Below, one piece after another: positions 48,552 through 57,564 of a stretch of 64,000 bases of DNA. The DNA comes from Gracilaria gracilis. Its lineage: Eukaryota > Rhodophyta > Florideophyceae > Gracilariales > Gracilariaceae. The stretch is taken from positions 124,001-188,000 of the forward strand of contig JARGSG010000208.1 of NCBI GenBank assembly GCA_030374805.1, written 5' to 3'. Both the position numbers and the translations under genes were made by a program. Under the pieces are notes generated by a model, which did no database searches, was not told where the DNA came from, and saw only the letters and a program-made list of their open reading frames with translations. The stretch's first letter is position 1; each line of letters begins with the position of its first letter.

Positions 48552-49974
48552 AATTTCCCCCGCGGTCATGATATCGCGTTGTGGGTGGATGAAACGCTGT
48601 GCGCACGCTAAGAACACTCATATCTTTCCTAGTAATGTGTAACGCTTGCTACTTCATAGCTTAGTTGAGTTGTAAACTCCTCAATGTTGTTTTGTCGCAT
48701 CGTATTGTGTCATTTACGCGGAGTGTATCCCTTGAACACAATTCTCTTCGGACATCCAAATGGACACTCTGGAGCACACAAACCGATGATATATGAGAAA
48801 CGTTTTTGGCTTTTCCTGCAGTTTCCGACATCGTTTCCCTTCATATGCACGTACACAAGGCCATTGAGTTGAACTGTAGATGTGTTTAAACATGGTTTAT
48901 TGCTTGCATGATGCATTGTAACCTGAACGCGAAGGACCAAGGGGCTATCGTGCTCGCCGTTTCGTTCCCACGTGAAACATTTACTTGTGTATCGGTGGAA
49001 TCAACCAACTGTTGATAAAAACCGCTGTTCTGCTAAAGTTAAAGTCGCGCCAGACAATTTTGTAGCTAATATAGATAACAATGAGAGGTTTACCACTGGC
49101 TGTTCACAAGGCAATCCCATTCGTCACTTGGATGACCCCCAATTCCAATGACTGGGTCAGACTAGTCGAATAGCCAGGATACAAAGCAAATCCAACATTT
49201 GCGTGTGCCTGGGTGCGCGTTTGCGTGTGTGTGTGCGTGTGTGTTTGTGCGTGTGTGTTTGTGCGTGTACGAGTGCTTCGCACTCCGATCTGAAGAGCCA
49301 ATGCAACTTGCTGCTCAAGATGGTTCTCAACGCCTGGCGTGTATTCTCTTCTAGAAAAGACCAACTAGAACTAGCGCTGAAGCCCTCTTCCGGTCAAGGA
49401 TGTTTGAACAAAGGCCCACGACGAATGTCCTTCGCGAAAGCTCGTCCTTACATATTATTAGAACGGCAGGTTCAATTCTTACTGGGAACTTGTTCCATCC
49501 TCGTCGTTTCAAGGTGGTAGAAGATGACAAGCATCATAACCAAAATCCCTCCATACGTGGCGTACTGTGCCATATCAGCGTCGCTCATCATTCTTTGGTT
49601 TCACTTTCCTGATCGCCTTTGGCTCTGCCCTTCAATACAAATCTTCTAGCAAAACAATAACGGGGACCGATTTCGAAGCTGAATCGAGCGCAGGGGTCGA
49701 AGAATCGCCAACGGAAGGGGCTGCACTTGAACCGCTGACACGCAAGTGGGTAAAATGGCACAGGACAGGGATGTTTCGCAATCCAATGCTTGACGCTTTG
49801 CCCAGTATCACAAGCCGCAAGTGACAAGCCGGTTCGCTAGACGAGTCAGTCAACATCAAAGTACACGTAAGTAGTTTACACGTTGCATCCTTTCACACCG
49901 AACAGGTCCACGCCCTTCCCGCATTTGCCCGCAGAAGTGATCTACCGTCGTGCGCTGTTTGCTTCCTTCCACAT
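48552..49974. other. Gene-poor stretch with GT-rich microsatellite
   Basis: 1.4 kb without a recognisable gene. A GTGTGTTTGTGCGT-type repeat lies at about 49205-49268. Several 60-100 codon frames exist; none has a known domain. Confidence 0.5.
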
Positions 49975-50363
49975 TCTAGTGTCTATTGGACAAGTGACCT
50001 CATATGAGGTCAAATGACCTCATATGAGGTCAGTTTTCAAGGCAAGTTTTTTCAGTAAATATTTTTGCTTTTCTGTGGAAGTGTTTTTCCTTTCATCCTC
50101 TACCCTCTCATCTTTGATGGCGGTAACGAAGGAAGTCGATTCTACGTAAACAGAGATCGTCGTCCTTCACTTCTCACCCATCCGTCTACTAAAAACTTCT
50201 ATCGCAATGCGATGGATGTTGTTTGAAGACTTTTCAAATCTCAAAATTTGAAAAGTCTGTGCAAATATGGCTAAAAGCTATTTTTTGATTATTTTATGTC
50301 GGCCTCATATGAGGTCAATTTGGCCTCATATGAGGTCAGCACACTGGTCCGATAGACACTAGA
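49975..50363. mobile_element. MITE-like element with ~60-bp terminal inverted repeats
   Basis: 389 bp. The left end starts TCTAGTGTCTATTGGACAAG and the right end, read on the minus strand, starts TCTAGTGTCTATCGGACCAG. Inverted similarity continues about 60 bp through two palindromes ACCTCATATGAGGT/C on each side, with a small indel. A 3-bp CAT flanks both ends (49972-49974 and 50364-50366), a possible target-site duplication. The interior is AT-rich, with a perfect 13-bp inverted repeat (50227-50239 with 50246-50258), and codes for nothing. A non-autonomous DNA transposon is the best reading; the CAT flank and length fit, but the superfamily is open. Confidence 0.78.
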
Positions 50364-51338
50364 CATGGATGATCAATTACTCCTGCTTGCCTTGAGCTTT
50401 CCAACGACTCCCGTGCTCGTAAGCTTTTAGTTACCAAGGTTGTATGCCATACCTGTGATTGTATCCACGCATTTCGAGATGTACAAGTACGTCACAAAAA
50501 ATTGTCGACCCCAACAAAGGAGAAGGAGAAGTATACCAAGATTTCAGTAAGCATAAATACTGGCACGAAGCAGGAGGCCCACTTTCCAATGTGGATATTA
50601 TCATGTGCGGCATAAACCTTTTTACGGCAAACAAGTATCGAGTTAAAGTCAGGTCTACATAAAACCAATGAAAAGGTCGCAATGATACTATCTCTTTCGA
50701 GTATTATCTTTGCGATTGTTCCATCTTTGGGCCGCTTTTCCTGAGTACGTAACAGAAGTTCATGCGAAACCAGATAACTTATATGGCGGTAGTTTTCCAC
50801 AACGCTGCCGCCAAACAAAATGATGGTTTTAGAATCAAGGTGTTTATACAGGACAATCTTGTCATGATCTTCTGATGGGACAACGTGGTACTAGCAAGAG
50901 CGCCTTGTCGTGGTGTGCCCCTCTGCCGATGACCTACACAGAGGGTGAATGAAGAGGTATAATCTGGGAGGAACAAGGCATAAAAGACGATGATCATCGG
51001 TAGCGAAATGCTCGAACACAACCGAAAATACCTTTGAGATCTAGCGCTTTGTTTACGCAACAACTAGGTAGCTCAGTGATCGTAGCACGACTGAACATTT
51101 CAAGTTAGCAACTTAATCAGCATACGTAGATAAAGTGCTGTAGGTATTGAAGGTTCATGAACATCACAACGTACGAGAAATCAACGTGCGATGCTCATAA
51201 ATAAGAAAAAGAAGAAGAAGAAGAAGAAGGAGGTGTTTATTGATGAAGATGCTCTACCCTATATGTAAGAATCTACTAGTGCAGTACATATCTACATCCG
51301 GTGATTTCGAATTCTCACCACAAAGTCGCCCTTTCGTT
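50364..51338. other. Gene-poor stretch with short coding-like fragments
   Basis: About 975 bp. Frames at 50459-50662 (plus) and 50492-50818 (minus) have protein-like composition but no ATG-to-stop gene that I can support. An (AAG)n run lies at about 51206-51231. Confidence 0.4.
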
Positions 51339-52620
51339 TCATAGCTTTTGAAGGTTAACAGACACTCCTCGATTGAACGGTACTCGCCCATCCGGGGCTT
51401 TCCAGATTTCATCTTGAGCGGCCTCCTCAGCCTTGATCGCACCCATAGATGCGGACGTATCACAAGGGGAATCTACTTGCACATACGGTGCGTTCAAAGC
51501 ATTGCAAAGTGGCCCTTTTACTTCAGCCTGCCAAGGCGTTCATTTACAATTTGAAAACTACTGGCACACCAGTGCTGTCGAAATCTCATTGCCGATGGCT
51601 TCCTATGCTTTAATCTCGCCTGTATAGGCGGGCGTATCACAAGGGGAATCTACTTGCACATCCGGTGCGTTCAAAGCCCAATTGCAGAATGGCCCCTTTA
51701 CACCAGCCTGTCAAGGCGTTCAATCACAACTTGAAAACTACTGGCACACCAGTGCTGTCGAAATCTCATTGCCGATGGGCTTCCTATGCTCTAATCTCGC
51801 CTGTATAGGCGGGCGTATCACAAGGGGAATCTACTTGCACATCCGGTGCGTTCAAAGCCCCATTGCAGAATGGCCCCTTTACACCAGCCTGTCAAGGCGT
51901 TCAATCACAATTTGAAAACTACTGGCACACCAGTGCTGTCGAAATCTCATTGCCGATGGGTTTCCTAAGGTTTGATCTCACCTGTATAGGCGGTAACACG
52001 GCGGGAAAGATCGACTTGCATATATGCTTCGTTTGAACGCCGTATCATATTGTCTCCTTCTTTTCCAGCATTTAACTTTGGGCCTTCCAGAAAGAAACGA
52101 CTAGCACATCTGTTGTTTTCCAAGTCTTCTGCCGGAGTTACCTTCACACCCCGAGTTTCTTTTGCTTCGGCTTTGAACTTGTTTCGACGTCACTCTCCGG
52201 AAGACTCCTTACTGCCAGGGAATCTGGGTTCCATATATTCTTGAGTACCGCCTTCTATTCAACCACAGTGCGAAGCACGACGTACGAGCCCAGGTCGAAG
52301 GAGATGAATGTTGCTGAGTGAATGTTGTTGAGGATGTTGCACTGAAAACCCGACCAGAAAGGCATCGGAGGGTTCTTATAGAAGGCTTCGGGTCGGTTCG
52401 GCGAGTTGTTCTCCCTACCGCTTCGAATTGATGTAGAGGAATACATCAATTTGAACCGGAAGTTTCAAGAGGGAGAAAAATAGCTATACATATACCCATT
52501 GCAGACATCCTATTTGCCAGATTCGAGACATACAACACCGCGCCTGTAACATCAAACCTTACTCCTTCGGTCAACTAGTGGGCCATAACTGCGATGATCA
52601 TTCAATTCTCGTGAGAGAGA
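51339..52620 (-). pseudogene. Decayed gene with internal tandem duplication
   Basis: The minus strand shows protein-like sequence in several frames: from about 52580 (segment with VTGAVLYVSNLANRMS), 52446 (MYSSTSIRSGRENN), and 52180-51965 (VTPAEDLENNRCASRFF), ending in a readable final part (AIKAEEAAQDEIWKAPDG) with a stop near 51339. Stops and frame changes separate them. Copies in the three-unit repeat carry TAG where the last copy has GAG. Several good-looking donors and acceptors occur, so a spliced gene is not fully excluded, but the repeated stops favour decay. The family is unknown to me. Confidence 0.42.
51430..51986. repeat. Tandem repeat of ~177-181 bp, three copies plus degenerate flanks
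   Basis: The motif CGTATCACAAGGGGAATC begins at 51456, 51633 and 51814, giving periods of 177 and 181 bp. The two inner copies are about 95% identical; the flanking sequences at 51430 and 51970-52060 are diverged copies of the same unit. The unit overlaps the minus-strand coding relic, so it is an amplified piece of a gene. Confidence 0.85.
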
Positions 52621-53665
52621 GTGATTGCCATGTGGTAGCGTGATCCTTGTCACGACTTATCTGCATCCTACATAGTAGGCCTCGAATTGCCCATCCACGG
52701 CGCGGCGGGTAATTAATTACAAGCATGCCCCCGAGGCAGTTCAACCAATATTCCCGCCGTCTATGTTTTACACTGTTCTTTTCTTCTAAACCTCAACTTG
52801 GAAGACTATGAAATCCACATAGAACACCCGGGTAGCTCAGCCACATGAACCAAGTTTGTTGCCTAAAGAAGAGTAGGGGAACAGGAAAGGTTTGTCCTTG
52901 GCCTCGACTTAAATAAAGCAGAGCTCCAAGATAGTCAGGCATGTACAATGCAATTTCTCGTGGCCATGAAATGATGTTCATTGTGAAACTAAGTGATGCT
53001 TTTGAACAACAGCTATCGTTATCACGGTATCCCTAAAGGGTGCTCAGAAAGCGTTTACAAGCAGGTATAATGCAACAGAACGGAGTTTCACACGTACTGT
53101 GGATGCTTCGACGGAAAACGGAAGCTTTTACAGTACGTTGTTCATGGGACAGTTAGTGGAGCTACATCTTTAGAATCCAGATTCTGAATTCATTCAACAT
53201 TTTCTTGTCTACAGGCGATTTTCTTCGCTCGTCTGACGAAGTTGTACATTTCTGATTGCTCGAAAACATAGGAACTAGTTGTGGGAAGGAATTGAAGCTA
53301 GATGCTGCCGAATATATTCTTTCAAGGCTAACGAATAATGAAGAAAACAAAGAAACCCAAGCTCGAGGAAACCATAAACGCATGGGTCATTCATGCTCAA
53401 GTCAGTCACTAACCCACTACACGTACACGTACCTTGTTTGTGACGAACATCGGAGATTTATTGGGAACGAAAGATCAACCAAGTGCGACAAAATCTGTTA
53501 CATGGGAACGGTTCACTAGCTCTAAGGGGCCAGAAAGGGAGCTTCATAAGTTGCTGTAGACTGAGTTCCTGAGTTCCCACAACCCCTGCGGAGCACACAT
53601 CCATGGCTTCAGAGTACAAGTGTTTACATCACTTTCGGTTTCCCCTGGGTTTACCAGAAATGGAG
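52621..53665. other. Gene-poor stretch
   Basis: About 1.05 kb. A plus-strand frame at 53256-53519 (87 codons) and a minus-strand frame at 52793-52981 look protein-like but have no recognised domain. Confidence 0.4.
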
Positions 53666-54652
53666 CTAATCGTAAATCGGAATGGACATACCCATCCCAA
53701 CACAGAACTCACCAGGATCGTTGTATCGAACAGCGCGGTCAAGCGCAGCAATCTCTTTCACATCGTCATCATCAAGCTCCCAATCAAACGCTTTCATGTT
53801 TTCTTCCAATCTTTCAGGCTTCGATGTCTTAGGAATGACGGCTGTTCCGCGTTGTACGGCCCACCTCAATGCCACTTGTGGTACCGATTTTCCATGCTTC
53901 TGTGCAATCTTGATCATGGTATCGTCCTGAAACAGATCATGTCCACGATCCATACCAAGGCTTTTGTAGCTAGCAGCTCCAAATGATGAAAAAGCGGTTA
54001 CGATAATCTTCTCCTTCTTGCAAAACTGTAGTAGACGGGGTTGTTGTAAGTAAGGATGCAGTTCTACTTGCAGCACACTAGGCCGGATTCGCGCATAAGT
54101 GAGCAAATCTTCCAGAAGAACGTAGGGAAAGTTACAAACGCCCAGATGGCGAACCAATCCTGCCTCTACTAGAGCCTCCATCGCGCGCCATGTATCCCTC
54201 AAAGGAACCTTATCCAGCTTCAGTGTGGCGTTTGGCGGATCATCAGGATCATGAATCCATTCGGGTGGATATCTCTTCTCGAATGGGACGAACTTGAGTG
54301 AAATAGGAAAGTGAATCATGTACAGGTCAAGATATTCCAATCCAAGGTCACTCAAAGTCTTTTCACAAGCCAGGCGAACATGCTCCGGGCGGTGATACGT
54401 ATTCCACAACTTGGAAGTGACGAAAAGATCTTCTCGTGAAAGGTTGGTAGATTTTAGAGCTGCTTGAATGCCTTGTCCAACTTCTTGCTCATTGCCGTAG
54501 TCGCAGGCGCAATCGATTGCACGATAACCCAGTTCGATTGCCTTTGTGACGATAGCTGAAGCAACACCTGGAGGCGATTTCCAGGTGCCAAGACCAAGCT
54601 GTGGGAAGGTAGCTGACGTAGGGGACGGGACGAGTGGCAGAGAAGGGATCAT
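53666..54652 (-). CDS. Aldo-keto reductase, xylose/aldose reductase-like
   Basis: 328 residues from the ATG at 54652 (MIPSLPLVPSP); the frame continues upstream to 54802 without homology. The AKR barrel is complete: LGLGTWKSPPG, GYRAIDCACDYGNEQEVG (catalytic Asp and Tyr), LFVTSKLWNTYH (catalytic Lys), YLDLYMIHFPISLKFVP (catalytic His), LGVCNFPYVLLEDLL, VLQVELHPYLQQPRLLQFC, and the cofactor loop VIPKTSKPERLEENM. KFVPFEKRYPP and LHPYLQQP are strong D-xylose/aldose reductase (AKR2) features. It should reduce sugars such as xylose or aldose phosphates with NADPH. A role in sugar-alcohol or floridoside metabolism is a guess. Confidence 0.9.
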   Translation of the reverse strand: MIPSLPLVPSPTSATFPQLGLGTWKSPPGVASAIVTKAIELGYRAIDCACDYGNEQEVGQGIQAALKSTNLSREDLFVTSKLWNTYHRPEHVRLACEKTLSDLGLEYLDLYMIHFPISLKFVPFEKRYPPEWIHDPDDPPNATLKLDKVPLRDTWRAMEALVEAGLVRHLGVCNFPYVLLEDLLTYARIRPSVLQVELHPYLQQPRLLQFCKKEKIIVTAFSSFGAASYKSLGMDRGHDLFQDDTMIKIAQKHGKSVPQVALRWAVQRGTAVIPKTSKPERLEENMKAFDWELDDDDVKEIAALDRAVRYNDPGEFCVGMGMSIPIYD

Positions 54653-54929
54653 TGAGGAGGAGCAACTGCGGGGGAGTTGGTAACGGGGTGGGACGGAGAT
54701 GCGGCAGTGGAGGGCGACGTTGAGATGCAGATGCCAAGACAAGAAGATTCGGGAGCAGCTCAATTTGTCACGCCCGTGACAAAGTGGACGCCGTCGTAAC
54801 ACGTAACGTGCTCTAACCAGCCGTCAGCTTCCCGTGGGCCTCCGTCGCGATTGTTGTCATACAAGCCGCGCCGATAGTAAGTTACTTTTGCTAACCAAGA
54901 GAGAAGTCTTCCGCAACGCCACTTGAACC

Positions 54930-56363
54930 ATGCGTTTCTTGCTTCAGTTCAGAGGCCTCCACAATGATCTGCGTCTGCCAGAGTTTCTCTCCGTGCTTGC
55001 GATGATCCGACAACAGCCAGAGTCTTCACTGGACCTCAACCTCATTCCCACATTTTCGACGCTGACTGGCACCTTTACGCCCACCAACCCAAAACGTGGA
55101 CCGGCTGGTTCTGTGTTGTATGGAGAGATATTTTACTTTGCTGAGCTCAAAGGTATTTCAGAGGCTGAGCGAGTGGCAGCGCGATGTGTATTGCTGCGAG
55201 CCATATATGTTCCATGTGGGCACGGAGTGTCGTACGACGAATGCGTTCGTTCAATTGATAGCGACGAATTTGAGAACGCATTAGAACCTTTGCGATGTCA
55301 GGAGAACAAGCCTTCCTTCCGTTGTAATGTGGAGGCATTTGGAAGGAAATACTCTATAGAACAGCAGCTGGAAAGAATACACCGCTTCTCTGACGTGCTG
55401 AGACCTTTTCCGGGCGTCGTTCGAATGAAGAATGCTGATCACCAGTTATGGATCCTTGAGGATGCGTTTCCGGTACAAGGACATGGCACGCCGCATGGAC
55501 AACCACGACAAGTGCTCTTTGCAAGGAAGGTCGCAGATGGACAAAAGCATGTCGGCGCTCAGTACTCTTTAAAAAGAAGGCGCTACATTGGGCCGACCAG
55601 TATGGATGCAGAGTTGTCGTTCGTTATGGCCAACATGGCACACGTGAAGAAAGATGATCTTGTTAACGACCCGTTTTGCGGGACCGCCGGCATCTTACTT
55701 GCTTGTTCGGTGAGAGGAGCGCATGTGATAGGCGGTGACATTAACATTCTTGCGCTTCGGGGGAAAGAAGGGGCTACAATTCATGGCAACTTCGCGCAAT
55801 ATGGGCTTTCTGCGCCGCTTGGAATCGTACGTGCCGATGTGTTGAATAGCGCTGTTGTTGAACGGAATGGTGGAGTATTTGATGCTATTGTATGTGATCC
55901 ACCGTATGGGATTAAGGAAGGTATGAAAGTGTTTAGAGAAGATCATATAGATGCTTCTTTGCAACATAATCATTTCCAGGGAACTGAGCGCGTGAGGTTT
56001 GTTGACTTTTTGGATGGTGTGTTGCAGTATGCTGTGAATACGTTGGTGGTTGGAGGACGGTTGGTATACTGGTTACCAACCACAAACGATTACAGTGCTG
56101 AAGACGTTCCCAGCCACGCTGCACTTGATTTAGTGTCAAACTGCGTACAACCGCTGACGTCAAGGATGAGCCGAAGACTGATAACCATGGTTCGTTTGAG
56201 TGATGAGGAAGCTGAACGCAACCAAAGGGAAGCGGATAGACAAGTTAGTGTGCAAGGTGTGAAGACGCGGATGCCGGCGCATGTGGACCTGGCGTGCAAG
56301 TTGTTACGGCAGCCGGAACGTGCGGAATCGCGGCTAAGAGCAAGGGAAGCAATGCTTTTGTGA
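54930..56363 (+). CDS. TRM11: tRNA (guanine-10-N2) methyltransferase TRM11
   Basis: 477 residues. Starts MRFLLQFRGLHNDLRLPEF, typical of TRM11. A THUMP-like N-terminal half is followed by the class I methyltransferase: VGAQYSLKRRRYIGPTSMDAELSFVMANMA, SAM motif NDPFCGTAGILLACSVRGAHVIGGDIN, and the catalytic NPPY-like box IVCDPPYGIKEG. With TRM112 it forms m2G10 in cytosolic tRNAs. TRM112 is not in this window. The ATG is the first in frame. It diverges from the aldo-keto reductase (277 bp between starts) and converges with the BAH-domain gene (106 bp apart). Confidence 0.9.
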   Translation: MRFLLQFRGLHNDLRLPEFLSVLAMIRQQPESSLDLNLIPTFSTLTGTFTPTNPKRGPAGSVLYGEIFYFAELKGISEAERVAARCVLLRAIYVPCGHGVSYDECVRSIDSDEFENALEPLRCQENKPSFRCNVEAFGRKYSIEQQLERIHRFSDVLRPFPGVVRMKNADHQLWILEDAFPVQGHGTPHGQPRQVLFARKVADGQKHVGAQYSLKRRRYIGPTSMDAELSFVMANMAHVKKDDLVNDPFCGTAGILLACSVRGAHVIGGDINILALRGKEGATIHGNFAQYGLSAPLGIVRADVLNSAVVERNGGVFDAIVCDPPYGIKEGMKVFREDHIDASLQHNHFQGTERVRFVDFLDGVLQYAVNTLVVGGRLVYWLPTTNDYSAEDVPSHAALDLVSNCVQPLTSRMSRRLITMVRLSDEEAERNQREADRQVSVQGVKTRMPAHVDLACKLLRQPERAESRLRAREAMLL

Positions 56364-56469
56364 TGCAAAGCAGCTGGGTTTGGGGTGGTAGGTTTACTAC
56401 TTTTTTTTTGATTTGAAGAAGGTTGTTATGTACAAAGCTTTGCGGAAGGATTACTGAAGAGGTGAGAGA

Positions 56470-57195
56470 CTACCATAGAAGTATTGGTTCGGATGAGAGT
56501 TTTTCGTTGCGGGTCTTCCGTTTGGTGCGGACGTTGAGTTGAGGTTCGTGATATGCGTTGTGGTAGTCGACGTCGCTCTCCAGTTGGGTGTGTTGCTGCG
56601 GTGGCAAACCGGCGGCCTTTCGTAAGTCGTTGGGTATGGGGTCGCCTGGAAAGAGGATGGAATTCAACTCACTGAAGCGATGGGCCTTGTGATAGAACTG
56701 TCGTTCGCAGAAATAGATCTTCTTCCAAGGTGAGTCAGTTTTCAACACGGTTCGTTTAACAAGGGCGAAATTATCATAACTCAAGATATGGGCCTTTCTA
56801 CTAATGGACTCGACGAGGTTTGTATCGCGGCTATCGCAGCAGATGAGCTCATTACTCGGGCACTTGCTCGGGCGCATCTCTTCGCTATCGTCTCGTTTGT
56901 TGTCCTTGACGTCTTGAACGGACCAGAACCACCTGCCCTTGAACTTTGCGCAGGCGTCGTCGGGATCCTTGTACAGAGTTTCCAGCACGCAAATCCATTC
57001 GCGTCCGTCGGACTTGTCGCCGGTGTACATGGCGACGTGGTCTCCGATGCGGAAGCGGGTGCCCAGGTAGTCGACTGCGGGGTACACGTAGAGCTTGTGG
57101 CGAGGGGACCACTTGCCATCGCCGACCAGCACGGGCTCCGACGTGACGACTTCGGTGGTGCGAAGCTCGGAGATGGTGCGCTTGCGGTTGACCAT
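56470..57195 (-). CDS. BAH-domain protein
   Basis: 241 residues. One BAH domain spans about 45-175: LGTRFRIGDHVAMYTGDKSDGREWICVLETLYKD, KFKGRWFWSVQDV, then NELICCDSRDTNLVESISRKAHILSYDNF, matching the strand order and the NELF/NEL--S--D--V-SI-GK motif of BAH domains. BAH domains bind nucleosomes or modified histone tails in ORC1, DNMT1 and silencing proteins. There is no second domain. The C-terminal ~60 residues are unstructured with a basic patch (RTKRKTRNEK). A chromatin reader is likely; the complex is unknown. Confidence 0.82.
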   Translation of the reverse strand: MVNRKRTISELRTTEVVTSEPVLVGDGKWSPRHKLYVYPAVDYLGTRFRIGDHVAMYTGDKSDGREWICVLETLYKDPDDACAKFKGRWFWSVQDVKDNKRDDSEEMRPSKCPSNELICCDSRDTNLVESISRKAHILSYDNFALVKRTVLKTDSPWKKIYFCERQFYHKAHRFSELNSILFPGDPIPNDLRKAAGLPPQQHTQLESDVDYHNAYHEPQLNVRTKRKTRNEKLSSEPILLW

Positions 57196-57564
57196 GATGC
57201 GTGCGGAGGACGATAAAATCTATGATGCAGAAGGTGTGCGAACGAGCGCTTCTACCGGGCCGCTGCCCCACGGCTGGCAGCAGCGGAGCGCCTCGCACAG
57301 TTTTAAAGCGCGCAGCCGCATCGCCAAACGGCGGATCAAAACGCTCCCTCAGCGCTCACAACAACTTTTTGCCCGAAAACGGGGCGACACGGCCTGTCAC
57401 GCGCCACACGTGACCGGCGCCTCAGGCGAGTGGTAGCGTACGTTACCGTTGGGGCGTCGCGGCGCGCGCGCGCTGCTGCAGTGTCTGATCGGCGCGTGGC
57501 GCTGCAGCCTGTAGAGCGGCTGCACCGCGCAGTGGCACGGCTCTGCCTTTGTGTTCAGATATCT
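57196..57564. promoter_or_regulatory. Divergent promoter region BAH gene/ASH-like gene
   Basis: 369 bp between two starts. The plus frame is open from a GTG at 57430, but with Arg/Ala-rich low-complexity translation. No clear motif. Confidence 0.4.

Noticed and set aside
49800..49830. 16-bp match (CAGTATCACAAGCCGC) to the LINE fragment at 45705
   Set aside because: A single 16-mer match is expected by chance in 64 kb, and similarity does not extend on either side.
51206..51231. (AAG)n run as a retroposon tail
   Set aside because: No flanking duplication or coding remnant could be tied to it; treated as a simple microsatellite.
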